Shown piece by piece: positions 16,345 through 25,752 of a stretch of 64,000 nt of DNA. Source of the stretch: Ravibacter sp964562455 (GTDB lineage: Bacteria > Bacteroidota > Bacteroidia > Cytophagales > Spirosomataceae); contig CAZLTN010000020.1 in the NCBI GenBank assembly GCA_964562455.1, positions 1-64,000 of the forward strand. The letters are read 5' to 3'. The notes beneath the pieces are model-generated. The model was not told the origin of the DNA and searched no databases. It saw only the letters and a program-made list of their open reading frames with translations. The number at the start of each line of letters is the position of its first letter. Within the stretch, counting starts at the first letter, position 1. The translations under genes were made by a program, and so were the position numbers.

Positions 16345-16650
16345 ATGTCGAAGCTTTATTACGACATCAATGAAGCGGCCGAAATGGTCGGATGCGAACC
16401 TTCTACGCTCAGGTTCTGGGAAAAGGAATTCCCGCATCTGAAGCCCAGGCGTGACAACCGGAACCGACGGAAATATACCGATGCCGACATTGAGGTCGTC
16501 AGGAAAATCATGTACCAGAAGGAAGTACAGGGCCGGACCATTAAAGGCGCCCGGGTTCAGTTGAATCACCGCGAAACCGCCGAAAATATCATTCTCCGCC
16601 TCCAGCACTTACGTGATTTCCTGGCCGATCTCCGGGGAAAGCTGGAATAG
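16345..16650 (+). CDS. Small MerR-family transcriptional regulator
   Basis: A 101-residue protein with a MerR-type winged helix at the N-terminus: YYDINEAAEMVGCEPSTLRFWEKEFPHLKPRR, followed by wing and helix segment YTDADIEVVRKIMYQKEVQGRTIKGARVQL. It lacks the effector-binding domain of classical MerR proteins, as is usual for this short Bacteroidota type. It lies 10 bases after cysE. Targets are unknown; a role near cysteine metabolism or the downstream peptidase is only suggested by position. Confidence 0.85.
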   Translation: MSKLYYDINEAAEMVGCEPSTLRFWEKEFPHLKPRRDNRNRRKYTDADIEVVRKIMYQKEVQGRTIKGARVQLNHRETAENIILRLQHLRDFLADLRGKLE

Positions 16651-16679
16651 TCGGGAGGCAGCTATCTTATTTATATTAA

Positions 16680-16710
16680 TTGTAAATTAAAGAGACGTTA
16701 ACGATATTTG
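16680..16710 (+). promoter_or_regulatory. Possible promoter for the M28 peptidase
   Basis: TTG at 16680-16682, a 20-base spacer, then GATATTTG at 16703-16710, one base off TAnnTTTG. It lies 27 bases before the chosen ATG. Confidence 0.4.
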
Positions 16711-16737
16711 CGCCGACATTTAATTTTCCCCTTGTAC

Positions 16738-17967
16738 ATGAAACGCTTAATCGCTTTGTTTCCGGCGGCCATGCTGCTGGCGTCCATAACCCTGGCTCAG
16801 TCCATCACCCCCAAATCACTGCAGCAGCATATCAACATTCTCGCCTCTGATTCCCTTGAAGGAAGAGGAACGGCTACAATCGGCGAGATAAGGGCCGCAA
16901 ATTACATCGCGAGGCAGTTTCAAAAGGCTGGGCTGCAGCCTAAAGGAGCAAACGACAGCTTTTTCCAGCCATTCACGCTTTCTTCTAAAATCGACGGATT
17001 TACCCATCAGCAGACCGCAAGGAATGTAGTCGGCTTCCTCGACAACAATGCTTCCAAAACCATCGTCATTGGTGCACACTACGACCATCTCGGCTACGGG
17101 ATCCAGAGTGGGTCCCTGTCTCCCGGCTCAACAGGCCAGATCCACAACGGGGCCGACGATAATGCTTCGGGAACATCGGGAGTAATAGAACTTGCCCGGT
17201 ACCTGGCTTCCAACGATGTGAAGGAACGATATAATTTTCTCTTTATAGCTTTTTCGGCTGAAGAGTTGGGATTGATCGGCTCCAAATACTATGTCGAAAA
17301 CCCTACAATTCCTCTCGAATCCGTTGCCTTTATGATCAATATGGACATGATCGGGCGCTATGATGCAGAAAAAGGGCTTACCATAGGAGGCTGGGGAACG
17401 ACGTCATGGTGGGGCAGGCTTATTCCCGACATCGTGGCATCGGAAAAGATCAAATACAGTGCAGATTCTTCAGGTATCGGCCCTTCCGACCATACCTCAT
17501 TCTACAGCAAGAAAATGCCGGTACTCTTTTTCTTTACCGGAGCTCATAATGACTACCACAAACCGGTCGATGACTCAGATAAAATCAATGCCGACGGCGC
17601 CGCAAAAGTACTTTCCATTATTACTAAGCTGGTTGCCAGGCTGGATAAAGAAACCGGGGATCCGGATTACATCGAGGCAGCAAACCCGCATACGGCCAAT
17701 GCCAGGAGCAGCTTTAAAGTTACCCTGGGTGTAATGCCCGATTACAATTTCAGCGGGAAAGGGGTGAAGATCGACGGTGTTTCCGCCGGGCGCCCGGCGG
17801 AGCTGGCAGGAATCAAAGCAGGCGATATTGTCACCAGAATAGGCAGCTACCCGATTAAGGACATCTACGAGTATATGGATGCCCTGGGGAAACATGAAAA
17901 AGGTCAGACCGTGGAGGTTGAATTCCAGAGAGACAATAAGGTACAGAAAAGTAAGCTGACGTTCTGA
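16738..17967 (+). CDS. Secreted M28-family metallopeptidase with C-terminal PDZ domain
   Basis: A 409-residue protein starting at ATG 16738 with a signal peptide (MKRLIALFPAAMLLAS, cut after LAQS). The M28 aminopeptidase domain shows the zinc ligands in order: GAHYDHLG, GADDNASG, AEELGL, NMDMIGR and SDHTSFYSK, so all metal positions appear intact. A PDZ-like domain with GRPAELAGIKAGDIVTRIG closes the protein at about residues 335-409. It probably trims peptides in the periplasm or outside the cell. Its stop is five bases from the convergent metH stop. Confidence 0.92.
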   Translation: MKRLIALFPAAMLLASITLAQSITPKSLQQHINILASDSLEGRGTATIGEIRAANYIARQFQKAGLQPKGANDSFFQPFTLSSKIDGFTHQQTARNVVGFLDNNASKTIVIGAHYDHLGYGIQSGSLSPGSTGQIHNGADDNASGTSGVIELARYLASNDVKERYNFLFIAFSAEELGLIGSKYYVENPTIPLESVAFMINMDMIGRYDAEKGLTIGGWGTTSWWGRLIPDIVASEKIKYSADSSGIGPSDHTSFYSKKMPVLFFFTGAHNDYHKPVDDSDKINADGAAKVLSIITKLVARLDKETGDPDYIEAANPHTANARSSFKVTLGVMPDYNFSGKGVKIDGVSAGRPAELAGIKAGDIVTRIGSYPIKDIYEYMDALGKHEKGQTVEVEFQRDNKVQKSKLTF

Positions 17968-17972
17968 TAGTA

Positions 17973-20900
17973 TCAATAGCTCAACTGCGGCGCGAGCCAC
18001 CGTTCAGCCTCTTCGACAGTCATACCCTTCCTTTCAGCGTAATCTTCCACCTGGTCTTTCTGGATTTTCCCCACAGGGAAATAGCGGCTTTCAGGATGCG
18101 CAAAATACCATCCGCTTACTGAACTCGCCGGGTACATGGCAAAGCTGTCGGTAAGTTCAATGTTTATAGCTTCCGCCTCCAGGAGATTGAACAGGGTCCG
18201 TTTTTCGGTGTGTTCGGGACAGGCAGGATATCCCGGTGCGGGGCGTATTCCTTTGTATACCTCTTTGATCAGTTCCTCGTTGGAAAAATTCTCTTCGCGG
18301 CTGTATCCCCAGAACTCCTTTCTTACCCGCTCGTGCATCAGCTCGGCAAAAGCTTCGGCAAGACGGTCAGCGAGCGCCTTTACCATGATGCTGTTGTAGT
18401 CGTCGTGTTCGGCTTCATATTTTTCCAGGAGCGCTTCTATCCCGATACCAGACGTAACCGCAAATCCTCCTATATAATCGGGTTTATCTTCCAGTAATTC
18501 CACAGGCTTAACAAAATCGGAGAGGCAGTAATTAGGCAATCCCGGGGCTTTCTGGTTTTGCTGCCGCAGGTGGTGAAGGACATGCGTTACTTCATTTCCG
18601 GGCCGATAGGAGATATGCCGGTGGCTGCCGTGTTTGTCACAGGTAGTTTCGGTTTCCTTTTCTTCAAAGCTATAAAGGCATACGTCGTCCACATCCGCCC
18701 CTGCCGGCCAGAAACCTATAACAGCATTGGCCCTTAACAACTTCTTCGCTATTATTTCGTCCAGCAATTTCTTTGCGTCTGCAAGCAGCTTCCTTGCTTC
18801 GCTTCCTACGATTTCATCGTCAAGTATGGCAGGGTATTTCCCGGCTAGTTGCCAGGTTTGGAAAAACGGTGTCCAGTCGATATAACGGGCTATTTCTGCC
18901 AGGTCATAATTTTCAAACCTCCTCACTCCCAGGAAAGACGGTTTCGGAGGTGAGTACTGCGCCCAGTCCGTTGTAAACCTGTTGGCCCTTGCAGCCTCCA
19001 GCGATAACTGGGTTTTTTCCGATTTTCGCCGGGCATGGTCTTCTCTTAGTTTCGCGTATTCCGTCTTGAATTCCCCACGCATATTGTTACGGCTGTCCTC
19101 GCTTTGCAGCAGCTTACCGGCTACAGGCACCGAACGGGAAGCATCCAGCACATGAATTACCGGGCCGCTATAATGAGGATCTATCTTCACCGCCGTATGG
19201 ATCCTGGAAGTAGTCGCTCCCCCGATAAGAAGCGGCGTTTTAAAGCCCTGCCGTTCCATTTCTTTGGCAACGCTCACCATTTCGTCTAGTGAAGGCGTGA
19301 TCAGACCTGAAAGACCGATTATATCGACATTTTCTTCCCTGGCGATGGAAAGGATTTTCTCTCCAGGCACCATCACGCCCAGATCGATCACTTCATAATT
19401 ATTACATCCGAGTACCACCCCAACGATATTCTTACCTATGTCGTGGACGTCCCCTTTTACAGTTGCCATCAATACTTTACCCGCGCTGACAGAACCTTCT
19501 TCCTTCTCCGCTTCTATAAACGGCTGCAGGTAAGCAACAGCTTTTTTCATAACCCTGGCCGATTTAACCACCTGCGGCAGGAACATTTTACCAGCACCAA
19601 AAAGGTCCCCTACAATACTCATCCCATCCATCAGCGGGCCTTCTATTACTTCAAGCGGCCTTGCAAAAAGATGGCGGCATTCTTCCGTATCCTCATCTAT
19701 AAAATCGGCAATACCTTTTACCAGTGCGTGGGCAATACGTTCTTTTACCGGCAGCCCGCGCCAGCTAAGATCAGGTCCCGACTGGGATTTTCCTTTATCC
19801 TTGATCGTATCGGCAAACGCCAGGAGACGCTCCGTAGAATCAGGCCTCCTGTTAAGAATCACATCCTCTACCAGTTCGAGAGTCTCACGGGGTATTTCGT
19901 CGTAGATCCCGATCTGACCGGCATTTACAATCCCCATATCCATTCCTGCCCGGATCGCGTGATACAGAAAAACCGTATGGATGGCTTCCCTGACAGGCTC
20001 ATTCCCCCTGAAGCTGAACGAGACGTTGGAAACCCCGCCCGATACTTTGGCGAACGGCAAATGCTGCTTTATCCAGCGTACGGAGTTGATATAATCTACA
20101 GCATAATTATTGTGCTCCTCCATCCCGGTAGCTACGGTCAGGATGTTGGGATCGAAAATGATATCTTCCGGGGGAAAACCCACTTCGTCTACCAGTATTC
20201 TGTAGGCTCTCTCACATATCTCTATCCTTCGCTCATAGTTATCCGCCTGGCCTGTTTCGTCAAAAGCCATTACCACTACAGCCGCGCCATAGCGCAGTAC
20301 ATCGCGGGCTGACTGTCTGAACTTTTCTTCTCCTTCCTTCAGCGATATCGAATTCACTATGGCCTTTCCCTGCACGCATTTCAGACCTGATTCGATCACC
20401 TCCCACTTCGAAGAATCTATCATTAACGGTACTTTGGAGATATCCGGCTCGGAAGCTATAAGATTCACAAAAGTCTTCATAGCCTCAACCCCGTCGATCA
20501 TTCCTTCATCGAGATTGATGTCGATGACCTGGGCTCCGCTCTCGACCTGCTCCCGGGCAATGGCCAGGGCTGCATCATAGTTTCCTTCGCGGATAAGCCG
20601 GGCAAACTTTTTAGAACCCGTCACATTGCACCGCTCGCCGATATTTACAAAGTTGGAGAGCTCATTGATCGTAACAGGCTCCAGTCCGGACAGCTTCATC
20701 ACATGCTCCCTTTCCTGTTCGGCCCGCCCTTTATACCGGGCTGCCAGCTCCGCTATCACCCTGATATGGTCGGGGGTCGTCCCGCAGCAGCCGCCGATAA
20801 TATTCAGCATTCCTTCTTTCAGGAATCCTTCAATCACCCTGCCCATCTGCTCGGGCGATTCGTCGTATTCTCCCATTTCATTTGGAAGACCCGCATTGGG

Positions 20901-21749
20901 GTGCGCCGATGTATGAAAAGGAGATTTATCTGCCAGGATCTGGATATAAGGTCGCATCAGATCCGCACCCAGCGCGCAATTCAGCCCAACCGACAGAAGC
21001 GGCAGGTGAGCTACCGAGGTCAGGAACGCCTCCGTATTTTGCCCCGAAAGTGTTCTTCCTGACGCATCGGTGATAGTACCTGAAACCATCACGGGCAGCG
21101 TATCCTTCCCATTCCACCGCCAAGAAGGCAGCGGCGTGATCTTACCTTTCCTGGCATCTTCGAAGAACACATCGATGGCAAACAGCGCCGCTTTCGCATT
21201 GAGGGTATCGAAAATAGTTTCTACCAGGAGTATATCCGCACCTCCGTCGACCAGCCCGTGTACCTGTTCGTAATAAGCCTCTACAAGCTGGTCAAACGTG
21301 ATAGCCCTGTAACCCGGATTGTTTACATCGGGTGAAAGAGACGCGGTCCTGTTTGTAGGACCGATCGATCCGGCTACAAACCTGGGCTTTGCCGGATTCC
21401 CGGCCGTAAATTCGTCGGCTACTTCCCTGGCAATCCGGGCCGATTCGAAATTCAGTTCATAAACAAGCTCTTCCATCCCGTAATCGGCCATTGCTATGGT
21501 CGTTCCGGAAAATGAATTGGTCTCGGCAATATCTGCACCGGCCTCGAAGTAGGCGGCATGAATCTCTTTTATAATGTCAGGCCGGGTCAGTGAAAGCAGG
21601 TCGTTGTTGCCCTTCACGTCATAAGGCCAATCTTTAAAACGCTCCCCTCTGTAATCCTCATCCTCCAGCTTGTAGCGTTGGATCATAGTCCCCATGGCCC
21701 CGTCAAGAACCATGATCCTCTCTTTAAGAATTTCGGCAATCACACTCAT
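17973..21749 (-). CDS. metH: Cobalamin-dependent methionine synthase MetH
   Basis: A 1258-residue enzyme transferring a methyl group from 5-methyltetrahydrofolate to homocysteine through cobalamin. All four modules are present in one chain: homocysteine domain with zinc motif GGCCGTTPDHIR near residue 320, pterin domain (NIGERCNVTGSKKF), cobalamin domain with DVHDIGKN, and the C-terminal SAM-dependent reactivation domain (RPAPGYPACPEH and SGWYFAHPESRYF). ATG 21749 is used rather than the in-frame GTG at 21791. It is divergent from an Lrp/AsnC regulator, with a perfect inverted repeat in the shared upstream region. I see no riboswitch-like element in its short leader. Confidence 0.95.
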   Translation of the reverse strand: MSVIAEILKERIMVLDGAMGTMIQRYKLEDEDYRGERFKDWPYDVKGNNDLLSLTRPDIIKEIHAAYFEAGADIAETNSFSGTTIAMADYGMEELVYELNFESARIAREVADEFTAGNPAKPRFVAGSIGPTNRTASLSPDVNNPGYRAITFDQLVEAYYEQVHGLVDGGADILLVETIFDTLNAKAALFAIDVFFEDARKGKITPLPSWRWNGKDTLPVMVSGTITDASGRTLSGQNTEAFLTSVAHLPLLSVGLNCALGADLMRPYIQILADKSPFHTSAHPNAGLPNEMGEYDESPEQMGRVIEGFLKEGMLNIIGGCCGTTPDHIRVIAELAARYKGRAEQEREHVMKLSGLEPVTINELSNFVNIGERCNVTGSKKFARLIREGNYDAALAIAREQVESGAQVIDINLDEGMIDGVEAMKTFVNLIASEPDISKVPLMIDSSKWEVIESGLKCVQGKAIVNSISLKEGEEKFRQSARDVLRYGAAVVVMAFDETGQADNYERRIEICERAYRILVDEVGFPPEDIIFDPNILTVATGMEEHNNYAVDYINSVRWIKQHLPFAKVSGGVSNVSFSFRGNEPVREAIHTVFLYHAIRAGMDMGIVNAGQIGIYDEIPRETLELVEDVILNRRPDSTERLLAFADTIKDKGKSQSGPDLSWRGLPVKERIAHALVKGIADFIDEDTEECRHLFARPLEVIEGPLMDGMSIVGDLFGAGKMFLPQVVKSARVMKKAVAYLQPFIEAEKEEGSVSAGKVLMATVKGDVHDIGKNIVGVVLGCNNYEVIDLGVMVPGEKILSIAREENVDIIGLSGLITPSLDEMVSVAKEMERQGFKTPLLIGGATTSRIHTAVKIDPHYSGPVIHVLDASRSVPVAGKLLQSEDSRNNMRGEFKTEYAKLREDHARRKSEKTQLSLEAARANRFTTDWAQYSPPKPSFLGVRRFENYDLAEIARYIDWTPFFQTWQLAGKYPAILDDEIVGSEARKLLADAKKLLDEIIAKKLLRANAVIGFWPAGADVDDVCLYSFEEKETETTCDKHGSHRHISYRPGNEVTHVLHHLRQQNQKAPGLPNYCLSDFVKPVELLEDKPDYIGGFAVTSGIGIEALLEKYEAEHDDYNSIMVKALADRLAEAFAELMHERVRKEFWGYSREENFSNEELIKEVYKGIRPAPGYPACPEHTEKRTLFNLLEAEAINIELTDSFAMYPASSVSGWYFAHPESRYFPVGKIQKDQVEDYAERKGMTVEEAERWLAPQLSY

Positions 21750-21832
21750 TGTATTCCTATATACGGATTTACCTTTCTGATATAGCAGCACCGCTGCATC
21801 CGGTAAAATTAACTCTTTAAAAATATTTTCTT

Positions 21833-21858
21833 AAATAACTGCAAAAAAGCAGTTATTT
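21833..21858. promoter_or_regulatory. Perfect 10-bp inverted repeat between metH and the Lrp-family gene
   Basis: AAATAACTGC (21833-21842), a loop of six A residues, and GCAGTTATTT (21849-21858). It sits in the shared divergent upstream region, about 84 bases before metH. Either an operator for a dimeric regulator (the adjacent Lrp-family protein is the simplest candidate) or a transcript hairpin; the A-rich spacer favours a DNA site. Confidence 0.5.
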
Positions 21859-21936
21859 TATCTACAAAACTTATATTTTTACACCCATAAAATCTTCAAT
21901 CTCGCCCTATTAAGGGTGAATCTACAATTATTACCT

Positions 21937-22401
21937 ATGTTTTCCCTGGACGACGCCGATAAAGCCATTTTACACCATCTTCAAAGCGATGCTACCCTTA
22001 AGACCCGGGAGTTGGCCGAAATGGTAAATCTTTCATATACTCCTGTTTATGAACGTGTACGAAAGCTCGAAAAAGAAGGGATCATCAAAAAATACGTCGC
22101 GTTGGTCGACAGGGAAAAGGTAGGAAAGAAGCTTATGGTCATTTGCAGTGTGGCGCTGAAGGAGCATTCCAGGACCATGGGCGAGCGCTTTGTCCAGGCC
22201 GTAATGGGCTATCCCGAAGTGCTGGAATGCCTCAATATATCGGGAGAATACGATTTTCTTCTCAAAGTGGTAGTAGAAGACATGCCTCAGTACCAGAAGT
22301 TCCTGATGGAAAAGCTGGGAGCGCTTGAAAACATCATAGGCAGCACCCAAAGCCAGTTTGTAATGGGAGAAATCAAATCAACAACCAGGTTGTCACTGTA
22401 G
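21937..22401 (+). CDS. Lrp/AsnC-family transcriptional regulator
   Basis: A 154-residue regulator with the family layout: N-terminal helix-turn-helix (DADKAILHHLQSDATLKTRELAEMVNLSYTPVYERVRKLEKEGIIKKY) and C-terminal RAM/ligand-binding domain (ECLNISGEYDFLLKVVV). Such proteins sense amino acids and form octamers. ATG 21937 is preferred over an in-frame GTG at 21916. Divergence from metH makes control of methionine synthesis plausible, but that is inference from position. Confidence 0.88.
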   Translation: MFSLDDADKAILHHLQSDATLKTRELAEMVNLSYTPVYERVRKLEKEGIIKKYVALVDREKVGKKLMVICSVALKEHSRTMGERFVQAVMGYPEVLECLNISGEYDFLLKVVVEDMPQYQKFLMEKLGALENIIGSTQSQFVMGEIKSTTRLSL

Positions 22402-22548
22402 AGACGGACTGCCGTCCGTCTGTATGACACGGCATTTCGCTTCCAGGGGTCATCTGGGGTAGAAAGACGGACTGCCGTCCGTCTGTATGACACGGCGTTT
22501 CGCTTCCAGGGGTCATCTGAGGTGGGAGAGACGGACTGCCGTCCGTCT
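22402..22548. repeat. 63-64 bp tandem repeat array with embedded hairpins
   Basis: The 20-base palindromic core AGACGGACTGCCGTCCGTCT (8-bp stem, 4-base loop) occurs three times, at 22402-22421, 22465-22484 and 22529-22548, spaced 63 and 64 bases apart. The sequence between cores is nearly identical in both intervals (for example TGACACGGC and TTCCAGGGGTCATCTG). The array fills exactly the gap between the stop of the Lrp-family gene and the stop of the convergent ABC transporter gene, so the hairpins may serve both as bidirectional terminators. Confidence 0.9.
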
Positions 22549-24330
22549 TTACGGAATTTCCTCGATTTTAAGCTGCTTTTCGTGCAGCTCAAAATATACG
22601 CCACCCCTGGCCATCAGGCTTTCGTGCGTACCGGTCTCCACTATTTCTCCGCCATCGAGTACCACAATTTCATCTGCCAGCTTTGCAGATGACACCCTGT
22701 GCGATATGATAATGGATGTTTTTCCTTTCATTATCCTGCCGAGATTGTTAAGTATAATATTCTCGGTATGAGTATCTACGGCAGAAAGGCTGTCGTCCAG
22801 CACCAGGATTTTGGGTTCTCTCACAATAGCCCGTGCAATCGAGAGGCGTTGCTTCTGCCCCCCTGACAGCGTAATCCCCCTTTCACCCAGCCGGGTCTGA
22901 AATCCTTCGGGGAAACCCATTATATTATCATACAAATCGGCATCCTTCACCGCCTGCACTACCTGCTCCATTGACAGGTCTCCTCCACCGAACCGGACGT
23001 TGTTCTCGATCGTATCAGAAAAGAGAAATACTTCCTGCGGCACATATCCTATCTGGCGCCGGATATAGCTTACATCATAATCTTTCAGAGGGATGTTATC
23101 GACCCTTATCTCACCTTCCGGGTCATACATCCTGACAATAAGATTGGCCAGAGTGCTTTTACCCGACCCCGTCGTGCCCAATATAGCTACAGACTGACCG
23201 GCTTTCACTTCGAGATTGAAATTGTCGAGCGCTACTATCCCCGAGTCAGAATATACAAATCTTACATTCCTGAAAGAAAGATGACCATTTACCTCCGGCT
23301 TTAATCCTTTTTCGGAAACAATTTCAGATTTTTCATTCAGGAACTCATTTATACGTACCTGCGATGCTGCTGCTCTCTGCACCTGGCTGGTAGTCCAGCC
23401 TATGGCCATTACCGGCCAGGTCATCATATTGAGATAAATGATAAACTCCGCAATATTACCTGCTGTAAGCCTGCCGTTAATAATCTCCTGGCCCCCTATG
23501 TAAATAACCAGTACATTGCTGAGCCCTACCAGCACCATCACCAGCGGGTAAAAAAGCGAGTCTACCCTGACCATTTGCAGAGAGCGTTTTTTAAATTCTT
23601 CAGCTCCTGATCTGAATTTACCGGCAAAATAAGACTCCTGGACAAACGTCTTGACTACTCTTATCCCGGAAAAGGTTTCCTGCGCGTCGGTCGACAGCTC
23701 CGATAGTTGCTGCTGGATAGCTTCCGAACGCTTCATGATGATGCTGTTCACATAATAAATAGCTATCGAAAGGAAAGGCAGCGGCAAAAGCACGTAGAAT
23801 GTCAAAACAGGGCTGACCGACAGCATATAGGAAATAACCAGCACAATGAGCACGACCAGGTTGATCCCGTACATGAGCGCCGGCCCCACATACATGCGCA
23901 CTTTGCCTACGTCTTCGGAGATCCTGGCCATCAGGTCGCCCGTGTTATGGCTTTTGAAAAACCGCATGGGCAACTCCTGGTACTTCGCGTAAATCTCATT
24001 TTTCAGGTCAAATTCGATATGCCTAGACATAACGATAATGGTCTGCCTTACCATAAAAAGGAATACGCCTTTCATGATCGCCATCAGAAGTATGAGCAAC
24101 CCGAAATAGGGAATAGCGGTATAAAACTGCTCCCTGATAGCGGCTTCGAGCGAAGAGCCCCTGTAAATGAAATAAATATCCAGCGTATCCTTAACCAGGT
24201 CCAGGGACTGCCGTACTATCTGGGCAGGAAATATCCCGAAGAGGTTGGAAATAATAGTAAAAACCGTACCGAACACAAGGTACCATTTATACTTGACCAG
24301 GTATTTATTAAGATGGGAAAGCGCTTTCAC
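22549..24330 (-). CDS. ABC exporter, fused permease and ATPase (MsbA-like)
   Basis: A 593-residue half transporter that works as a dimer. Six transmembrane helices occupy roughly residues 1-320, followed by an ATPase with Walker A LGTTGSGKST, Q-loop, signature LSGGQKQRLSIARA, Walker B ILVLDDSLSAVDT and the switch histidine in IISHRVSS. It may export lipid or drug-like substrates; specificity cannot be read. I use GTG 24330 (giving MKALSHLNKY); the frame also offers a TTG three codons earlier. It lies about 107 bases after der on the same strand and may be part of the same transcript. Confidence 0.88.
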   Translation of the reverse strand: MKALSHLNKYLVKYKWYLVFGTVFTIISNLFGIFPAQIVRQSLDLVKDTLDIYFIYRGSSLEAAIREQFYTAIPYFGLLILLMAIMKGVFLFMVRQTIIVMSRHIEFDLKNEIYAKYQELPMRFFKSHNTGDLMARISEDVGKVRMYVGPALMYGINLVVLIVLVISYMLSVSPVLTFYVLLPLPFLSIAIYYVNSIIMKRSEAIQQQLSELSTDAQETFSGIRVVKTFVQESYFAGKFRSGAEEFKKRSLQMVRVDSLFYPLVMVLVGLSNVLVIYIGGQEIINGRLTAGNIAEFIIYLNMMTWPVMAIGWTTSQVQRAAASQVRINEFLNEKSEIVSEKGLKPEVNGHLSFRNVRFVYSDSGIVALDNFNLEVKAGQSVAILGTTGSGKSTLANLIVRMYDPEGEIRVDNIPLKDYDVSYIRRQIGYVPQEVFLFSDTIENNVRFGGGDLSMEQVVQAVKDADLYDNIMGFPEGFQTRLGERGITLSGGQKQRLSIARAIVREPKILVLDDSLSAVDTHTENIILNNLGRIMKGKTSIIISHRVSSAKLADEIVVLDGGEIVETGTHESLMARGGVYFELHEKQLKIEEIP

Positions 24331-24437
24331 AAACGGCAAACTGGGTTAACTAATGAGGCAGCCCGTAACGACCACAGATAGTAAACATGATTTTACAAAC
24401 GAAAGTTTGACTCCCGCGTAAATGCTGTCAAAAACCC

Positions 24438-25748
24438 TTATTTGTCCCTGAAAAACAGCGATACCGGCACTCCGCTAAAACCAAAATTTTCCCTCAGCCG
24501 GTTTTCGAGATAGCGCTTATACGGCTCCTGCACATATTTGGGATGGTTGCAGAAGAACACGAAGCTCGGGGAAGCCGAAGGCAATTGGATCATATATTTG
24601 ATCTTGATGTATTTACCCCTGTAGGCCGGCGGATGGTGTTTTTCGATCTCAGCCTGCATCACTTCATTTAGCTTTGAAGTAGATATCTTCTTGGTTTTAT
24701 TCTCGAAAACCTCCATTGCCTTTTCCATCACCTGGAAAATCCTTTGCTTGTTCAGAACGGAAACAAAAATGATGGGCAGGTCATTCTGGGGAGCAAGCCT
24801 TTCTTTGATCGTTTTCATCCATACATCGGCAGTCTTGGAATCTTTTTCGACGAGATCCCATTTGTTGACCATCAGCACAACGCCCTTCTTCGCCCGTTGC
24901 GCGTGCCCGATAATATTGACATCCTGTCCTTCAAGCCCTCTGGCCGCATCGATCACGACAACGCATACATCCGACTCCTCAACAGCCCTGAGCGACCGTA
25001 GCGTGGAATAAAATTCTATACTCTCGGCTATCCTGGACTTTCTCCTGAGGCCCGCCGTATCGGTCAGGATAAACTCCTTCCCGAACGCTTTATAGTGCGT
25101 ATGGATAGAGTCGCGGGTAGTCCCTGCAATATCGGTCACGATACTTCGCTCCGTACCGGTCAGTACATTGAGGAACGACGACTTTCCTACATTCGGCCTA
25201 CCGATAATGGCAATCCTCGGGATCCCTTCTTCAGGATTTTCTTTACCCTCATCTTTAAAATAAGAAACTACTGCATCGAGCAGTTCCCCGGTACCTTCTC
25301 CCGTCTGCGACGATATAGCGAATATTTCGGAATCCATTCCCAGCTCGTAGAACTCGGAAACAGTAAGCCGGCGATTATCAGTCTCCGCCTTATTGGCGAC
25401 TATCAGAACCGGCTTATCGTAGCGTCTCAGCACATTGGCAAACTCCTTATCGAGCTCTGTCAGTCCGGTGTCGGTATCTACCATAAAAAGTACTACCGTC
25501 GATTCTTCGATCGCCAGCTCCACCTGCTCGCGGATAGCCTCCTCGAAAACATCTTCCGAGCCTACCACATACCCGCCGGTGTCGATGACAGTGAAAAACT
25601 TCTCAGTCCAGTCGGCATACCCGTAATGACGATCACGGGTAACCCCGCTTTCATTATCCATAATCGCCTTACGCTGCTCTATAAGCCTGTTAAACAAGGT
25701 GGACTTCCCTACGTTCGGGCGCCCTACAATCGATACTATATTTGCCAT
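24438..25748 (-). CDS. der: Ribosome biogenesis GTPase Der (EngA)
   Basis: A 436-residue protein with two consecutive GTPase domains, each with a full G1 motif (GRPNVGKST near residue 8 and GRPNVGKSS near 180), DTGG and DTAG G3 motifs, and NKAE and NKWD G4 motifs, followed by a KH-like C-terminal domain. It is needed for large ribosomal subunit assembly. The start at ATG 25748 (MANIVSIVGRPN) matches the family; the upstream extension overlaps era. It follows era with a four-base gap. Confidence 0.95.
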   Translation of the reverse strand: MANIVSIVGRPNVGKSTLFNRLIEQRKAIMDNESGVTRDRHYGYADWTEKFFTVIDTGGYVVGSEDVFEEAIREQVELAIEESTVVLFMVDTDTGLTELDKEFANVLRRYDKPVLIVANKAETDNRRLTVSEFYELGMDSEIFAISSQTGEGTGELLDAVVSYFKDEGKENPEEGIPRIAIIGRPNVGKSSFLNVLTGTERSIVTDIAGTTRDSIHTHYKAFGKEFILTDTAGLRRKSRIAESIEFYSTLRSLRAVEESDVCVVVIDAARGLEGQDVNIIGHAQRAKKGVVLMVNKWDLVEKDSKTADVWMKTIKERLAPQNDLPIIFVSVLNKQRIFQVMEKAMEVFENKTKKISTSKLNEVMQAEIEKHHPPAYRGKYIKIKYMIQLPSASPSFVFFCNHPKYVQEPYKRYLENRLRENFGFSGVPVSLFFRDK

Positions 25749-25752
25749 AATG

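Noticed and set aside
19443..20312. 289-codon plus-strand frame opposite metH
   Set aside because: Shadow of the metH reading frame; no homology signal or start context.
21750..21936. SAM or cobalamin riboswitch upstream of metH
   Set aside because: The leader is too short and A/T-rich and shows none of the conserved cores I could recognise; only a simple inverted repeat is present.
22402..22548. CRISPR array
   Set aside because: Only three palindromic units, spacers are nearly identical to each other, and there are no cas genes.
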